A stretch of DNA of 5,056 nt from positions 1 to 5,056 of the forward strand of contig LGHA01000095.1 in assembly GCA_001508595.1 (NCBI GenBank), read 5' to 3'. Positions 1 to 5,056 of the stretch are shown piece by piece. The stretch comes from Anaerolineaceae bacterium 46_22 (GTDB taxonomy: Bacteria; Chloroflexota; Anaerolineae; Anaerolineales; Anaerolineaceae). Under the pieces are notes generated by a model. The model saw nothing but the letters and a program-made list of their open reading frames with translations. It made no database searches and was not told the origin of the DNA. Position 1 is the first letter of the stretch. Each line of letters begins with the position of its first letter. A program made the translations under genes and the position numbers.

Positions 1-7
1 TAGAACG

Positions 8-469
8 CTATTCTATAGCAGCCAATACTGCCAAAGGACCCTCATTCCCCGGTTCTTCCAGTGCAGATTTCGCATAGTAAGCGTATGCAATTTTCCCGGT
101 TTGATCAACAACAAATACGCTGGGGGTGCCGACGGCGAAGAATTGTTTAACTTGAAAATATTGCGCTGCGACTTTCGCCCCTTTATCCGTCAAAATTGTG
201 AAATCTGAGGGATGTTTGCTGAGATAACGATTGATCATAAAGGGACCGTTGGGAACCAGTATCATAATTTCAGTGTTCAGGGCGTTAAATTTCTCTATAT
301 CATGACGCAACTGCGCCATATGGTTAATGCAATGTGGTCAGGCAAAGCCGATGTTGAACACCAGCAGAACATTCTTTTTGCTGTAAACATCTGATAGTCG
401 GATCAGATTGCCGTCTTTATCCGGCAGTGAAAAATCAGGGGCGAGATCGCCAACCGCTAATCGTTTCAA
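8..469 (-). CDS. Redoxin (AhpC/TSA, thioredoxin-fold) selenoprotein with a UxxC motif; in-frame TGA read as selenocysteine
   Basis: Seen: from a TTG start at 469..467, with GGAGG six bases upstream (480..476), the frame runs 153 codons to TAG at 10..8, broken only by TGA at 340..338 (codon 44). The N-terminus (residues 7-15, GDLAPDFSL) is the usual start of AhpC/TSA redoxins. A beta strand LLVFNIGFA leads to U44-P-H-C47, where relatives carry a redox cysteine. GTPSVFVVD (114-122) is the cis-proline segment and is followed by QTGKI. C47 is the only cysteine besides U44. No signal peptide or membrane segment is visible, so it is probably cytoplasmic. Family knowledge: such proteins reduce peroxides or disulfides through a selenenylsulfide formed between U and C. 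Inference: Sec is inserted by SelB at the hairpin just after the TGA. The substrate is unknown. Alternative: a pseudogene with one nonsense mutation, less likely because the stop sits exactly on the active-site codon and the rest is intact. The 103-residue reading from ATG 319 has no Shine-Dalgarno and lacks the active site. Confidence 0.85.
302..340 (-). promoter_or_regulatory. Putative bacterial SECIS element (UGA plus downstream hairpin)
   Basis: Read on the minus strand, the TGA at 340..338 is followed by 18 nt and then a hairpin. The left arm ATGGCGC (319..313) and right arm GCGTCAT (308..302) form six Watson-Crick pairs and one G-U pair. They close a four-base AGUU loop (312..309). Bacterial SECIS elements are stem-loops inside the coding region shortly after the UGA, with a small apical loop carrying a G in its first two bases (G-U in E. 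coli fdhF), bound by SelB. Stem length, loop size, the loop GU and about 25 nt between UGA and loop all fit that description. No energy calculation or SECIS search was run. Confidence 0.7.
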
Positions 470-504
470 ATTTTTCCTCCACTTCTCTTTAAATCAACCA
501 GCTA

Positions 505-534
505 ATCATAGCACAAATTATTTTTAATTGTCCT
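505..534 (-). promoter_or_regulatory. Promoter of the redoxin selenoprotein gene (extended -10)
   Basis: On the minus strand, TGCTATGAT (513..505) is an extended -10 element: TG, one base, then TATGAT, which matches TATAAT at five of six. AGGACA (534..529) lies 18 bp upstream and matches TTGACA at four of six. The predicted transcript would start near 498, leaving a leader of about 30 nt that contains the GGAGG ribosome site. This is a sequence match only. Confidence 0.5.
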
Positions 535-540
535 TAATGG

Positions 541-688
541 TTTATACTAACGAAATCTGTTCTAGAGTTCTGCGGGTTGATTAATTTAGGAGAACATTAT
601 CATTCTGGATAAAAAATTATCCTCTGGTAAAATATGTTCAGTGTGAATGATGTTTGGTGTTATGACTCTTGTTGCTGGTGTGGTCCGT
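541..688. other. Intergenic stretch between divergent genes, no gene seen
   Basis: This is the part of the 286-base divergent intergenic region that lies between the two promoters. It is AT-rich. I see no tRNA, convincing ORF or strong hairpin. It contains one copy of an 11-base direct repeat, TTGATTAATTT (577-587), followed by AGGAG (588-592); the second copy (731-741) precedes the ribosome site of gmd. The first copy is not followed by a usable ATG, GTG or TTG at the right distance. Confidence 0.5.
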
Positions 689-717
689 TTGACACCTCAA
701 GTGCGAAGGGATATACT
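689..717 (+). promoter_or_regulatory. Promoter of gmd (SigA/sigma70 type)
   Basis: A perfect TTGACA -35 box (689-694) is followed by a 17-bp spacer and TATACT (712-717), which matches the -10 consensus at five of six. Transcription would start around 724, giving a leader of about 30 nt with GGAGG at 745-749. This is one of the strongest promoter matches in the window and suggests gmd starts its own transcription unit. Confidence 0.75.
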
Positions 718-755
718 ACCAGGTCGAATTTTGATTAATTTGTTGGAGGTAAGTT

Positions 756-1826
756 TTGAAAACAGCGTTAATTACTGGCATTACCGGTCAAGATGGTTCT
801 TATCTGGCTGAATTGCTTTTACACGAAGGTTATGAAGTCCATGGTTTGATACGTCGGGCGAGCACCTTTAATACCCGACGCATTGACCACATCTACCGTG
901 ATCCCCATGGCAACGGCGGCAAGGTCAAGCTGTATCTGCATTACGGTGATGTGACCGCAGGGGATACCCTGCTGGACGTTCTTTACAACGTGAAACCGGA
1001 TGAGGTCTATCACCTGGCGGCACAGAGCCATGTCCGCGTCAGTTTTGACATGCCTGAATATACTGGGGACGTAACAGGATTGGGCACCACGCGCATCCTG
1101 GAAGCGATCCGCAAAGCCGGCATGAAGTCAAGATTTTACCAGGCTTCCTCAAGTGAGCTGTACGGCGATTCAAAACCACCGCAGAATGAAAACACGCCTT
1201 TCCGTCCCCGCAGTCCCTATGCAGCCGCAAAACTCTATGCTTACTGGATGGCAAACAATTACCGTGAGGGTTACGGCATGTTCTCTGTCAACGGGATCCT
1301 GTTCAACCACGAATCCCCTCGCAGAGGTGAGACCTTTGTGACCCGCAAAATCACCCAGGCGCTTGCAAATATCATGGCTGGCAACCAAAAATATCTGTAT
1401 TTGGGCAACCTCGAGTCGCGCCGTGACTGGGGTTACGCGCCGGAATATATTGAGATGATGCACCTGATGCTGCAGCAGGACAAGCCTGAAGATTACGTGG
1501 TTGGCACGGGTGAAGCCCATAAGATCAGCGAATTCCTGGACGAAGCCTTTGGCTATGTGGATATGGATTGGCATGATTACGTTCGGATTGATCCGCGATA
1601 TTACCGCCCAACAGAGGTTGATTTCCTTGAGGCGGATATGAGCAAAGCTAAAGAGCAGCTTGGCTGGGAACCGAAGATTAAGTTCCATGAGCTTGTCAGA
1701 ATCATGGTCGATGCGGATATGGAACTGGTAGGTCTGGAGGCGCCGGGTGACGGCAGGAAGATCATCCAGGAGAAATTCTCCGGTTGGCACCGTTGGGAGG
1801 ACCAGGTCGTCTCGATGGGGCGGTAA
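756..1826 (+). CDS. gmd: GDP-mannose 4,6-dehydratase
   Basis: Converts GDP-D-mannose to GDP-4-keto-6-deoxy-D-mannose in the cytoplasm. This is the first committed step to GDP-L-fucose, GDP-D-rhamnose and related sugars of surface polysaccharides. The protein is 356 residues, normal for the family and complete at both ends. It is an extended short-chain dehydrogenase: the NADP-binding loop [12 protein letters not shown] is at residues 8-19, LIRRAS at 31-36, YHLAAQSHV at 85-93, SSSELYG (the Ser/Thr and Glu of the catalytic set) at 131-137, and YAAAK (catalytic Tyr155 and Lys159) at 155-159. The segments [17 protein letters not shown] and [20 protein letters not shown] are highly typical of GMD and separate it from other sugar-nucleotide dehydratases. 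The start is TTG at 756, chosen because GGAGG (745-749) sits six bases upstream and the Rossmann strand begins at once. The usual partner genes (GDP-fucose synthase or a 4-reductase) are absent next door, so the final sugar cannot be told from this window. No frameshift or missing key residue is visible. Confidence 0.97.
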   Translation: MKTALITGITGQDGSYLAELLLHEGYEVHGLIRRASTFNTRRIDHIYRDPHGNGGKVKLYLHYGDVTAGDTLLDVLYNVKPDEVYHLAAQSHVRVSFDMPEYTGDVTGLGTTRILEAIRKAGMKSRFYQASSSELYGDSKPPQNENTPFRPRSPYAAAKLYAYWMANNYREGYGMFSVNGILFNHESPRRGETFVTRKITQALANIMAGNQKYLYLGNLESRRDWGYAPEYIEMMHLMLQQDKPEDYVVGTGEAHKISEFLDEAFGYVDMDWHDYVRIDPRYYRPTEVDFLEADMSKAKEQLGWEPKIKFHELVRIMVDADMELVGLEAPGDGRKIIQEKFSGWHRWEDQVVSMGR

Positions 1827-1905
1827 TCCGATCAGCGTTTCTACATATCTAATCAAACTTCAATATATTGCACAGAGATTTTAAAAAATGACGATAGTAC
1901 TGACG

Positions 1906-1933
1906 ATTGCACTGGTGTCCTCACCAGTGCAAT
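1906..1933. repeat. Perfect 12-bp inverted repeat (hairpin), possible gmd transcript end
   Basis: ATTGCACTGGTG (1906-1917) and CACCAGTGCAAT (1922-1933) are perfect reverse complements around a TCCT loop, 79 bases past the gmd stop. A strong hairpin here could end or protect the gmd mRNA. It is not a canonical intrinsic terminator, because no T-run follows immediately in the plus direction. In the minus direction a T-run appears only after about 15-20 bases. Confidence 0.6.
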
Positions 1934-2033
1934 ATAGCAGCTGTGATTTGTATTTTCACCATAGGTGGGGAAACCCGCAAGAGGAATGTGGTTAATTTAG
2001 TAAGAATAAATTGTTTAAACTGGTTTCCTTAGA

Positions 2034-2084
2034 GATCTTCCTGGTCCTTACAGGAGGCTACGCACTGGAGACACCAGGGAGATC
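2034..2084. repeat. 12-bp inverted repeat with 27-nt loop, unknown role
   Basis: GATCTTCCTGGT (2034-2045) pairs with ACCAGGGAGATC (2073-2084) through eleven Watson-Crick pairs and one T-G pair. Two shorter alternative stems share its bases: CTTCCTG (2037-2043) with CAGGAGG (2051-2057), and CTGG (2065-2068) with CCAG (2074-2077). It lies just upstream of the valS promoter, so it is not part of the T-box transcript if that promoter is used. It could be folded RNA read through from gmd, or a protein-binding site. Confidence 0.4.
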
Positions 2085-2124
2085 ATGAGATTATCATTAC
2101 CGAATAACATCTCGGAAATTGTGG

Positions 2125-2153
2125 TTGAAATTTCTTGATATAATGGCTATAAT
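2125..2153 (+). promoter_or_regulatory. valS: Promoter of the valS T-box transcript, with tandem -10 boxes
   Basis: TTGAAA (2125-2130), a 17-bp spacer and a perfect TATAAT (2148-2153) form a strong SigA-type promoter. Transcription would start near 2160, just before the base of T-box stem I at 2169. A second perfect TATAAT sits at 2139-2144, preceded by TG and one base (2136-2138), which is an extended -10 arrangement. That second box may give an alternative start about nine bases earlier. Confidence 0.75.
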
Positions 2154-2159
2154 TCAATC

Positions 2160-2422
2160 ACTAAAAAACTTGCGGAAGAGTAAGGCATCAACCCCTGAAA
2201 GAGAAGGCTCGCCAATGGCTGAGAGCGGCCGCAGGCCAGGTTATGCGTGAAGTCGCCGCAAGGTATTGCTGAAGAAAACCCAAATGGGTGAGTAGAACGG
2301 CACGGGTGCGCCCGTTACAGCGACGCCGGATGATCGTCCGGGTTGAGTGCGCTGACTTCGGTTAGCGAATTGAGGTGGTACCGCGGAAGTTAACCTTTCG
2401 TCCTCTGTGACGAGAGGTTTTT
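2160..2422 (+). promoter_or_regulatory. T-box riboswitch (tRNA-Val sensing leader of valS)
   Basis: Senses uncharged tRNA-Val and lets transcription continue into valS when valine charging is low. Stem I is closed by CTTGCGG (2169-2175) with CCGCAAG (2256-2262). The specifier-loop 5' side carries AGAGTA (2177-2182) and the 3' side GAA then GTC. GTC (2252-2254) is a valine codon in the specifier position. The distal part shows AGAGA (2200-2204) and GGCTGAGAG (2217-2225), like the AG-bulge and terminal-loop motifs of known T-boxes. Later come hairpins at 2278-2289 (ACCC/GGGT) and CGCTGAC-TTCG-GTTAGCG (about 2350-2367), then the T-box core AGGTGGTACCGCGG (2373-2386). Its bulge TGGT pairs with ACCA, so it fits a tRNA with discriminator A, as tRNA-Val has. 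The antiterminator pairs GAGG (2372-2375) and GCGG (2383-2386) with 2398-2405, excluding the terminator. The T-box identity is firm; the full fold is drawn by hand. Confidence 0.95.
2392..2422 (+). terminator. Intrinsic terminator of the valS T-box leader
   Basis: AACCTTTCGTC (2392-2402) pairs with GACGAGAGGTT (2409-2419) through ten Watson-Crick pairs and one T-G pair around a six-base loop. The run TTTTT (2418-2422) follows. Its 5' arm overlaps the bases needed for the antiterminator (2398-2405), so the two folds are mutually exclusive. This is the on/off decision of the T-box. Confidence 0.9.
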
Positions 2423-2450
2423 AATTTAATTTGATCTGGAGGTATTTTCG

Positions 2451-5056
2451 ATGGCGCAAGAACTGCCAAAAGCATACGATTTTAACAAGACGGAAGACCG
2501 GCTGTATCGGTGGTGGTGGGAGTCGGGTTATTTTCAACCCACAAACGATCCCAACGAGCCGGATTTTGACCCGGACAAGAAACCTTTTGTGATTTCGATT
2601 CCCCCGGCGAATGTTACAGGACGATTACACCTGGGGCACGCGATCGTGGTCTCACTGCAAGACTTGATGATCCGTTATCATAGGATGAAAGGCGAACCAA
2701 GCTTGTGGGTTCCCGGTGTTGATCATGCCGGCATTGCCACACAATTGCAGGTTGAAAACAAGCTGCGCGAAGAGGGCACAAGCCGAAAAGAATTGGGAAG
2801 AGAAAAGTTTTTGGAACGAACCTGGGCCTGGAAAGAAGAGTACGGCGGGATCATCACCCAGCAAATTCGCCGTCTGGGTGCCTCCTGCGATTGGACCCGG
2901 GAGCGCTTCACCATGGATGAGGGTTTGTCCAAAGCAGTGCGTGAAGCTTTTGTGTCCCTTTACGAGAAGGGGTGGATCTATCGCGGACCGCGCATGATCA
3001 ACTGGTCCCCCGGGCTTCAGACGGCTGTTTCAGACCTGGAAGTAGAGTACACCCAGGAGCCCAGCAAGTTGTATTACTTCAAATATATGATTGCCGGAAG
3101 TGATGAGTACATCCCGGTGGCGACCACACGCCCAGAGACCATCCTGGGTGATTCAGCGGTAGCGGTGCATCCTGAGGATGAGCGATTTAAGAAATTTATC
3201 GGGAAGAAAGTTGTGGTCCCGATGCTTGGACGTGAGATCCCGGTGATTTCGGATGATTATGTGGACCGCGAGTTTGGCACCGGTGCGCTGAAGATCACCC
3301 CTGCACATGACCCCAATGACTATGAGATCGGCATGCGTCATAACCTTGAATTTATCAACGTTCTCAACAAAGACGCCACGATCAATGAAAAGGGCGGACC
3401 TTATCAGGGGATGGATCGTTTCGAATGCTGCGAGACCTTGTGGGAGGATATGGAAAAAGAGGGACTGGTGATCAAGGTGGAGCCTTATTTGATGAAGATG
3501 CCCCGCTCCCAGCGCGGCGGTGAGATCGTCGAACCGATGATTTCAACCCAGTGGTTTGTGGACGTTCAGGAGATGGCAGATGCCGCGTTGCAGGTTGTAA
3601 AAGACGGCAGGATTGAGATTATCCCTGAGCGCTTTAAAAAGGTGTATTACAACTGGATGGAAAACATTCGCGACTGGTGCATCAGCCGCCAGTTATGGTG
3701 GGGGCATCCGATCCCTGTCTGGTACTGCGATGAATGTAATGAGATGACCGTGTCACGTGAAGACCCGGATAAATGCCAGCACTGCGGGAGCACCAGGCTG
3801 CGCCAGGACCCGGATGTGCTGGACACCTGGTTCTCATCAGCGTTATGGCCATTCTCAACCCTGGGGTGGCCGGATCAAACGCCTGATCTTGCTTATTTTT
3901 ATCCAACCACAGTGATGGAAACAGCCTATGACATCCTGTTTTTCTGGGTGGCACGTATGATCATGGCAGGCCTGGAATTCACTGGTGAGGTGCCTTTCCA
4001 CACCGTGTATCTTCACGGCTTGATTCGCGATGAGAACGGCCAGAAGATGAGCAAGACCAAGAACAATGTCATCGACCCGCTTGAGGTGATGGATGAATTG
4101 GGTACGGATGCTTTACGGTTTACGCTGCTGGTTGGGTCAACACCCGGGAATGATACCAACCTTTCCCTTAAAAAGGTTGAAGCCAACCGTAATTTTGCCA
4201 ACAAACTCTGGAATGCCGGCCGCTTTTTAATCGGCAATATTGACAAGATTCCTGCTGAGATGGAAGGTGAACTGGATTGGACCCTCCCTGACAGCTGGAT
4301 CTGGGCTCGTACCAAACAATTGAGCGAGACGGTTAATCGCTTATTTGAGACGTATCAGTTCGGTGAGGCGGGGCGTCAGATTTATGACTTCTTCTGGACG
4401 GAATTTGCGGACTGGTATTTGGAAATCGCTAAGGATCAAATCGCTGAGGGCGGTGACCGAGCTTACACGACTATTCAAACATTGGTGAAAGTTTTTGATA
4501 TCTGTCTGCGGTTTTTGCACCCCTTTACGCCCTTTGTAACCGAAGCCTTGTGGGGACACCTCAAGGAAGCAGCTCGGGAGGTCTCACCAGAACTGGCGCA
4601 TGAAGGCGGTTGGGAAGATGCTTTGATCATCGCCCAATGGCCTGAAAGGATGGCATTTGAGGGATGGGAAGACCAGGCTGTGGAAGACTTTTCATTGGTC
4701 CAGGAGATGGTACGGGCGATTCGAAATATTCGAGCGGAGTACAAGGTACAGCAAGGTCATAAAATTTCCTGCACGATCAGCGCAGGGGGAAAATTTGAAA
4801 TGATACAGGCACAGCGGCAAAGCTTTGTGTCGTTGGCTGGCATCGACCCGGACAATTTGAAGATCATTGTTGAGCCCTTAGCCCCAAGCGATGAGGCGAT
4901 CAGCCTGGTGATTACACCGGTTGAGATTTCACTGCCCTTAGCTGGTTTAGTGGATGTTGAAGCAGAACGCGAAAGGCTTGAGAAAGAGCTTGAAGAAGCT
5001 GAAGGTCAGATCAAGCGATTGGAGAAACTGCTCGCCAGCCCCTTTGCTGAAAAAGC
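2451..5056 (+). CDS. valS: Valyl-tRNA synthetase, 3' end cut by the window
   Basis: Charges tRNA-Val with valine in the cytoplasm using ATP. The ATG at 2451 follows GGAGG (2438-2442) by eight bases and the T-box leader. The frame is open for 868 codons to the window edge. Class I features in order: PPANVTGRLHLGHA with the HIGH-type motif HLGH at residues 60-63; NWSPGLQTAVSDLEVEY; the CP1 editing domain (about 190-345) with TTRPETILGDSAVAVHPED from about 225; a four-cysteine zinc site C426, C429, C442, C445; DTWFSSALWPFS from 458; ETAYDILFFWVARMI; KMSKT at 532-536; and the anticodon-binding domain from about 605. From residue 834 begins the C-terminal coiled-coil arm typical of ValRS (EAERERLEKELEEAE), ending in ASPFAEKA, so only a few tens of residues should be missing compared with the usual 870-910. 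ValRS is preferred over IleRS or LeuRS by the coiled-coil tail, the signature segments and the valine specifier upstream. The second signature reads KMSKT rather than KMSKS, a conservative change. Confidence 0.97.
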   Translation, partial: MAQELPKAYDFNKTEDRLYRWWWESGYFQPTNDPNEPDFDPDKKPFVISIPPANVTGRLHLGHAIVVSLQDLMIRYHRMKGEPSLWVPGVDHAGIATQLQVENKLREEGTSRKELGREKFLERTWAWKEEYGGIITQQIRRLGASCDWTRERFTMDEGLSKAVREAFVSLYEKGWIYRGPRMINWSPGLQTAVSDLEVEYTQEPSKLYYFKYMIAGSDEYIPVATTRPETILGDSAVAVHPEDERFKKFIGKKVVVPMLGREIPVISDDYVDREFGTGALKITPAHDPNDYEIGMRHNLEFINVLNKDATINEKGGPYQGMDRFECCETLWEDMEKEGLVIKVEPYLMKMPRSQRGGEIVEPMISTQWFVDVQEMADAALQVVKDGRIEIIPERFKKVYYNWMENIRDWCISRQLWWGHPIPVWYCDECNEMTVSREDPDKCQHCGSTRLRQDPDVLDTWFSSALWPFSTLGWPDQTPDLAYFYPTTVMETAYDILFFWVARMIMAGLEFTGEVPFHTVYLHGLIRDENGQKMSKTKNNVIDPLEVMDELGTDALRFTLLVGSTPGNDTNLSLKKVEANRNFANKLWNAGRFLIGNIDKIPAEMEGELDWTLPDSWIWARTKQLSETVNRLFETYQFGEAGRQIYDFFWTEFADWYLEIAKDQIAEGGDRAYTTIQTLVKVFDICLRFLHPFTPFVTEALWGHLKEAAREVSPELAHEGGWEDALIIAQWPERMAFEGWEDQAVEDFSLVQEMVRAIRNIRAEYKVQQGHKISCTISAGGKFEMIQAQRQSFVSLAGIDPDNLKIIVEPLAPSDEAISLVITPVEISLPLAGLVDVEAERERLEKELEEAEGQIKRLEKLLASPFAEK

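Larger units (their letters stand above)
1827..2124. other. Intergenic stretch after gmd with several inverted repeats, no gene seen
   Basis: About 300 bases between the gmd stop and the valS promoter. No convincing ORF: the longest obvious plus-strand one starts at ATG 1888 without a ribosome site and gives only about 35 codons. No tRNA or mobile-element end is visible. The stretch holds a perfect 12-bp hairpin (1906-1933), a small GTGGG-GAAA-CCCGC hairpin with a GNRA-type tetraloop (1965-1978), and a 12-bp inverted repeat with a 27-nt loop (2034-2084). It may be a structured 3' untranslated region or an unrecognised RNA; no known RNA family is recognised. Confidence 0.5.

Noticed and set aside
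8..319. Stand-alone 103-residue protein starting at ATG 319 (minus strand)
   Set aside because: It has no ribosome site and begins inside the thioredoxin fold after the active site. Clear family sequence continues upstream in the same frame through a TGA to a well-placed TTG start. It is the C-terminal part of the selenoprotein.
212..394. Plus-strand 60-codon ORF
   Set aside because: Antisense shadow of the redoxin gene, with no family features or ribosome site.
8..469. Frameshifted or degraded redoxin pseudogene, or a genome with reassigned TGA
   Set aside because: Both halves are in the same frame with no indel, and the only disruption is TGA at the active-site codon, followed by a SECIS-like hairpin. 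gmd and valS have no in-frame TGA, so genome-wide reassignment is not supported.
543..548. Additional plus-strand promoter with a TATACT -10 box
   Set aside because: No acceptable -35 box (ATTTTT or TATTTT at the right distance) and no TG extension. The much better promoter at 689-717 explains gmd.
647..811. Plus-strand 54-codon ORF (ATG ATG at 647) overlapping the start of gmd
   Set aside because: It has no ribosome site, contains the gmd promoter and runs out of frame into gmd. Probably chance.
1170..1856. Minus-strand 228-codon ORF opposite gmd
   Set aside because: Antisense shadow of a well-conserved gene; the translation has no recognisable domain.
1906..1933. Canonical intrinsic terminator of gmd
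   Set aside because: The hairpin is perfect but no T-run follows directly on the plus strand, so it is kept only as an inverted repeat with possible end-forming role.
1888..1995. Small plus-strand ORF in the gmd-valS spacer
   Set aside because: About 35 codons, no ribosome site, and it runs through a perfect hairpin.
2652..4744. Several minus- and plus-strand ORFs inside valS
   Set aside because: All lie in other frames of the clearly coding valS frame and show no family motifs or ribosome sites.

Overview
The window (5056 bases) holds three protein genes and two substantial non-coding leaders or spacers. It looks like ordinary bacterial chromosome with moderate GC, SigA-type promoters (TTGACA/TATAAT-like boxes) and GGAGG Shine-Dalgarno sites. 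A T-box riboswitch ahead of a valyl-tRNA synthetase gene points to a Gram-positive-type or Chloroflexota (Anaerolineae-like) bacterium. That placement is an inference from the T-box and the general look of the proteins, not from a search. The genetic code appears standard: gmd ends in TAA, the redoxin gene in TAG, and the long valS frame has no internal TGA.

Left part (1-480), minus strand: a 153-codon thioredoxin/peroxiredoxin-fold gene that starts with TTG at 469, behind a good Shine-Dalgarno. It is interrupted by exactly one in-frame TGA (340..338). That TGA falls at the N-terminal redox-cysteine position of a would-be CxxC motif, giving U-P-H-C. A GC-rich 7-bp hairpin with an AGUU loop lies 18 nt downstream, at the place and with the shape of a bacterial SECIS. 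I read this as a selenoprotein; it is the most interesting item in the window. A standard gene caller would report only a 103-residue fragment starting at the ATG at 319, which has lost the catalytic motif.

Middle left (481-755): a divergent promoter region with an extended -10 promoter for the redoxin gene and a near-consensus TTGACA-N17-TATACT promoter for gmd. gmd (756-1826) encodes a full-length GDP-mannose 4,6-dehydratase, which makes the precursor of GDP-L-fucose, GDP-D-rhamnose and related 6-deoxyhexoses for surface polysaccharides.

Middle right (1827-2450): about 620 bases without a gene. The first half contains several strong inverted repeats of unknown role. The second half holds a promoter with two TATAAT boxes and a complete T-box leader (stem I with a GUC valine specifier, AGGTGGTACCGCGG T-box, antiterminator and terminator). 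Right part (2451-end): valS, nearly complete but cut by the window edge.

The three genes are independent transcription units with no shared pathway. The T-box couples valS expression to uncharged tRNA-Val, and the redoxin gene depends on the host having selenocysteine insertion machinery, which is not in this window.
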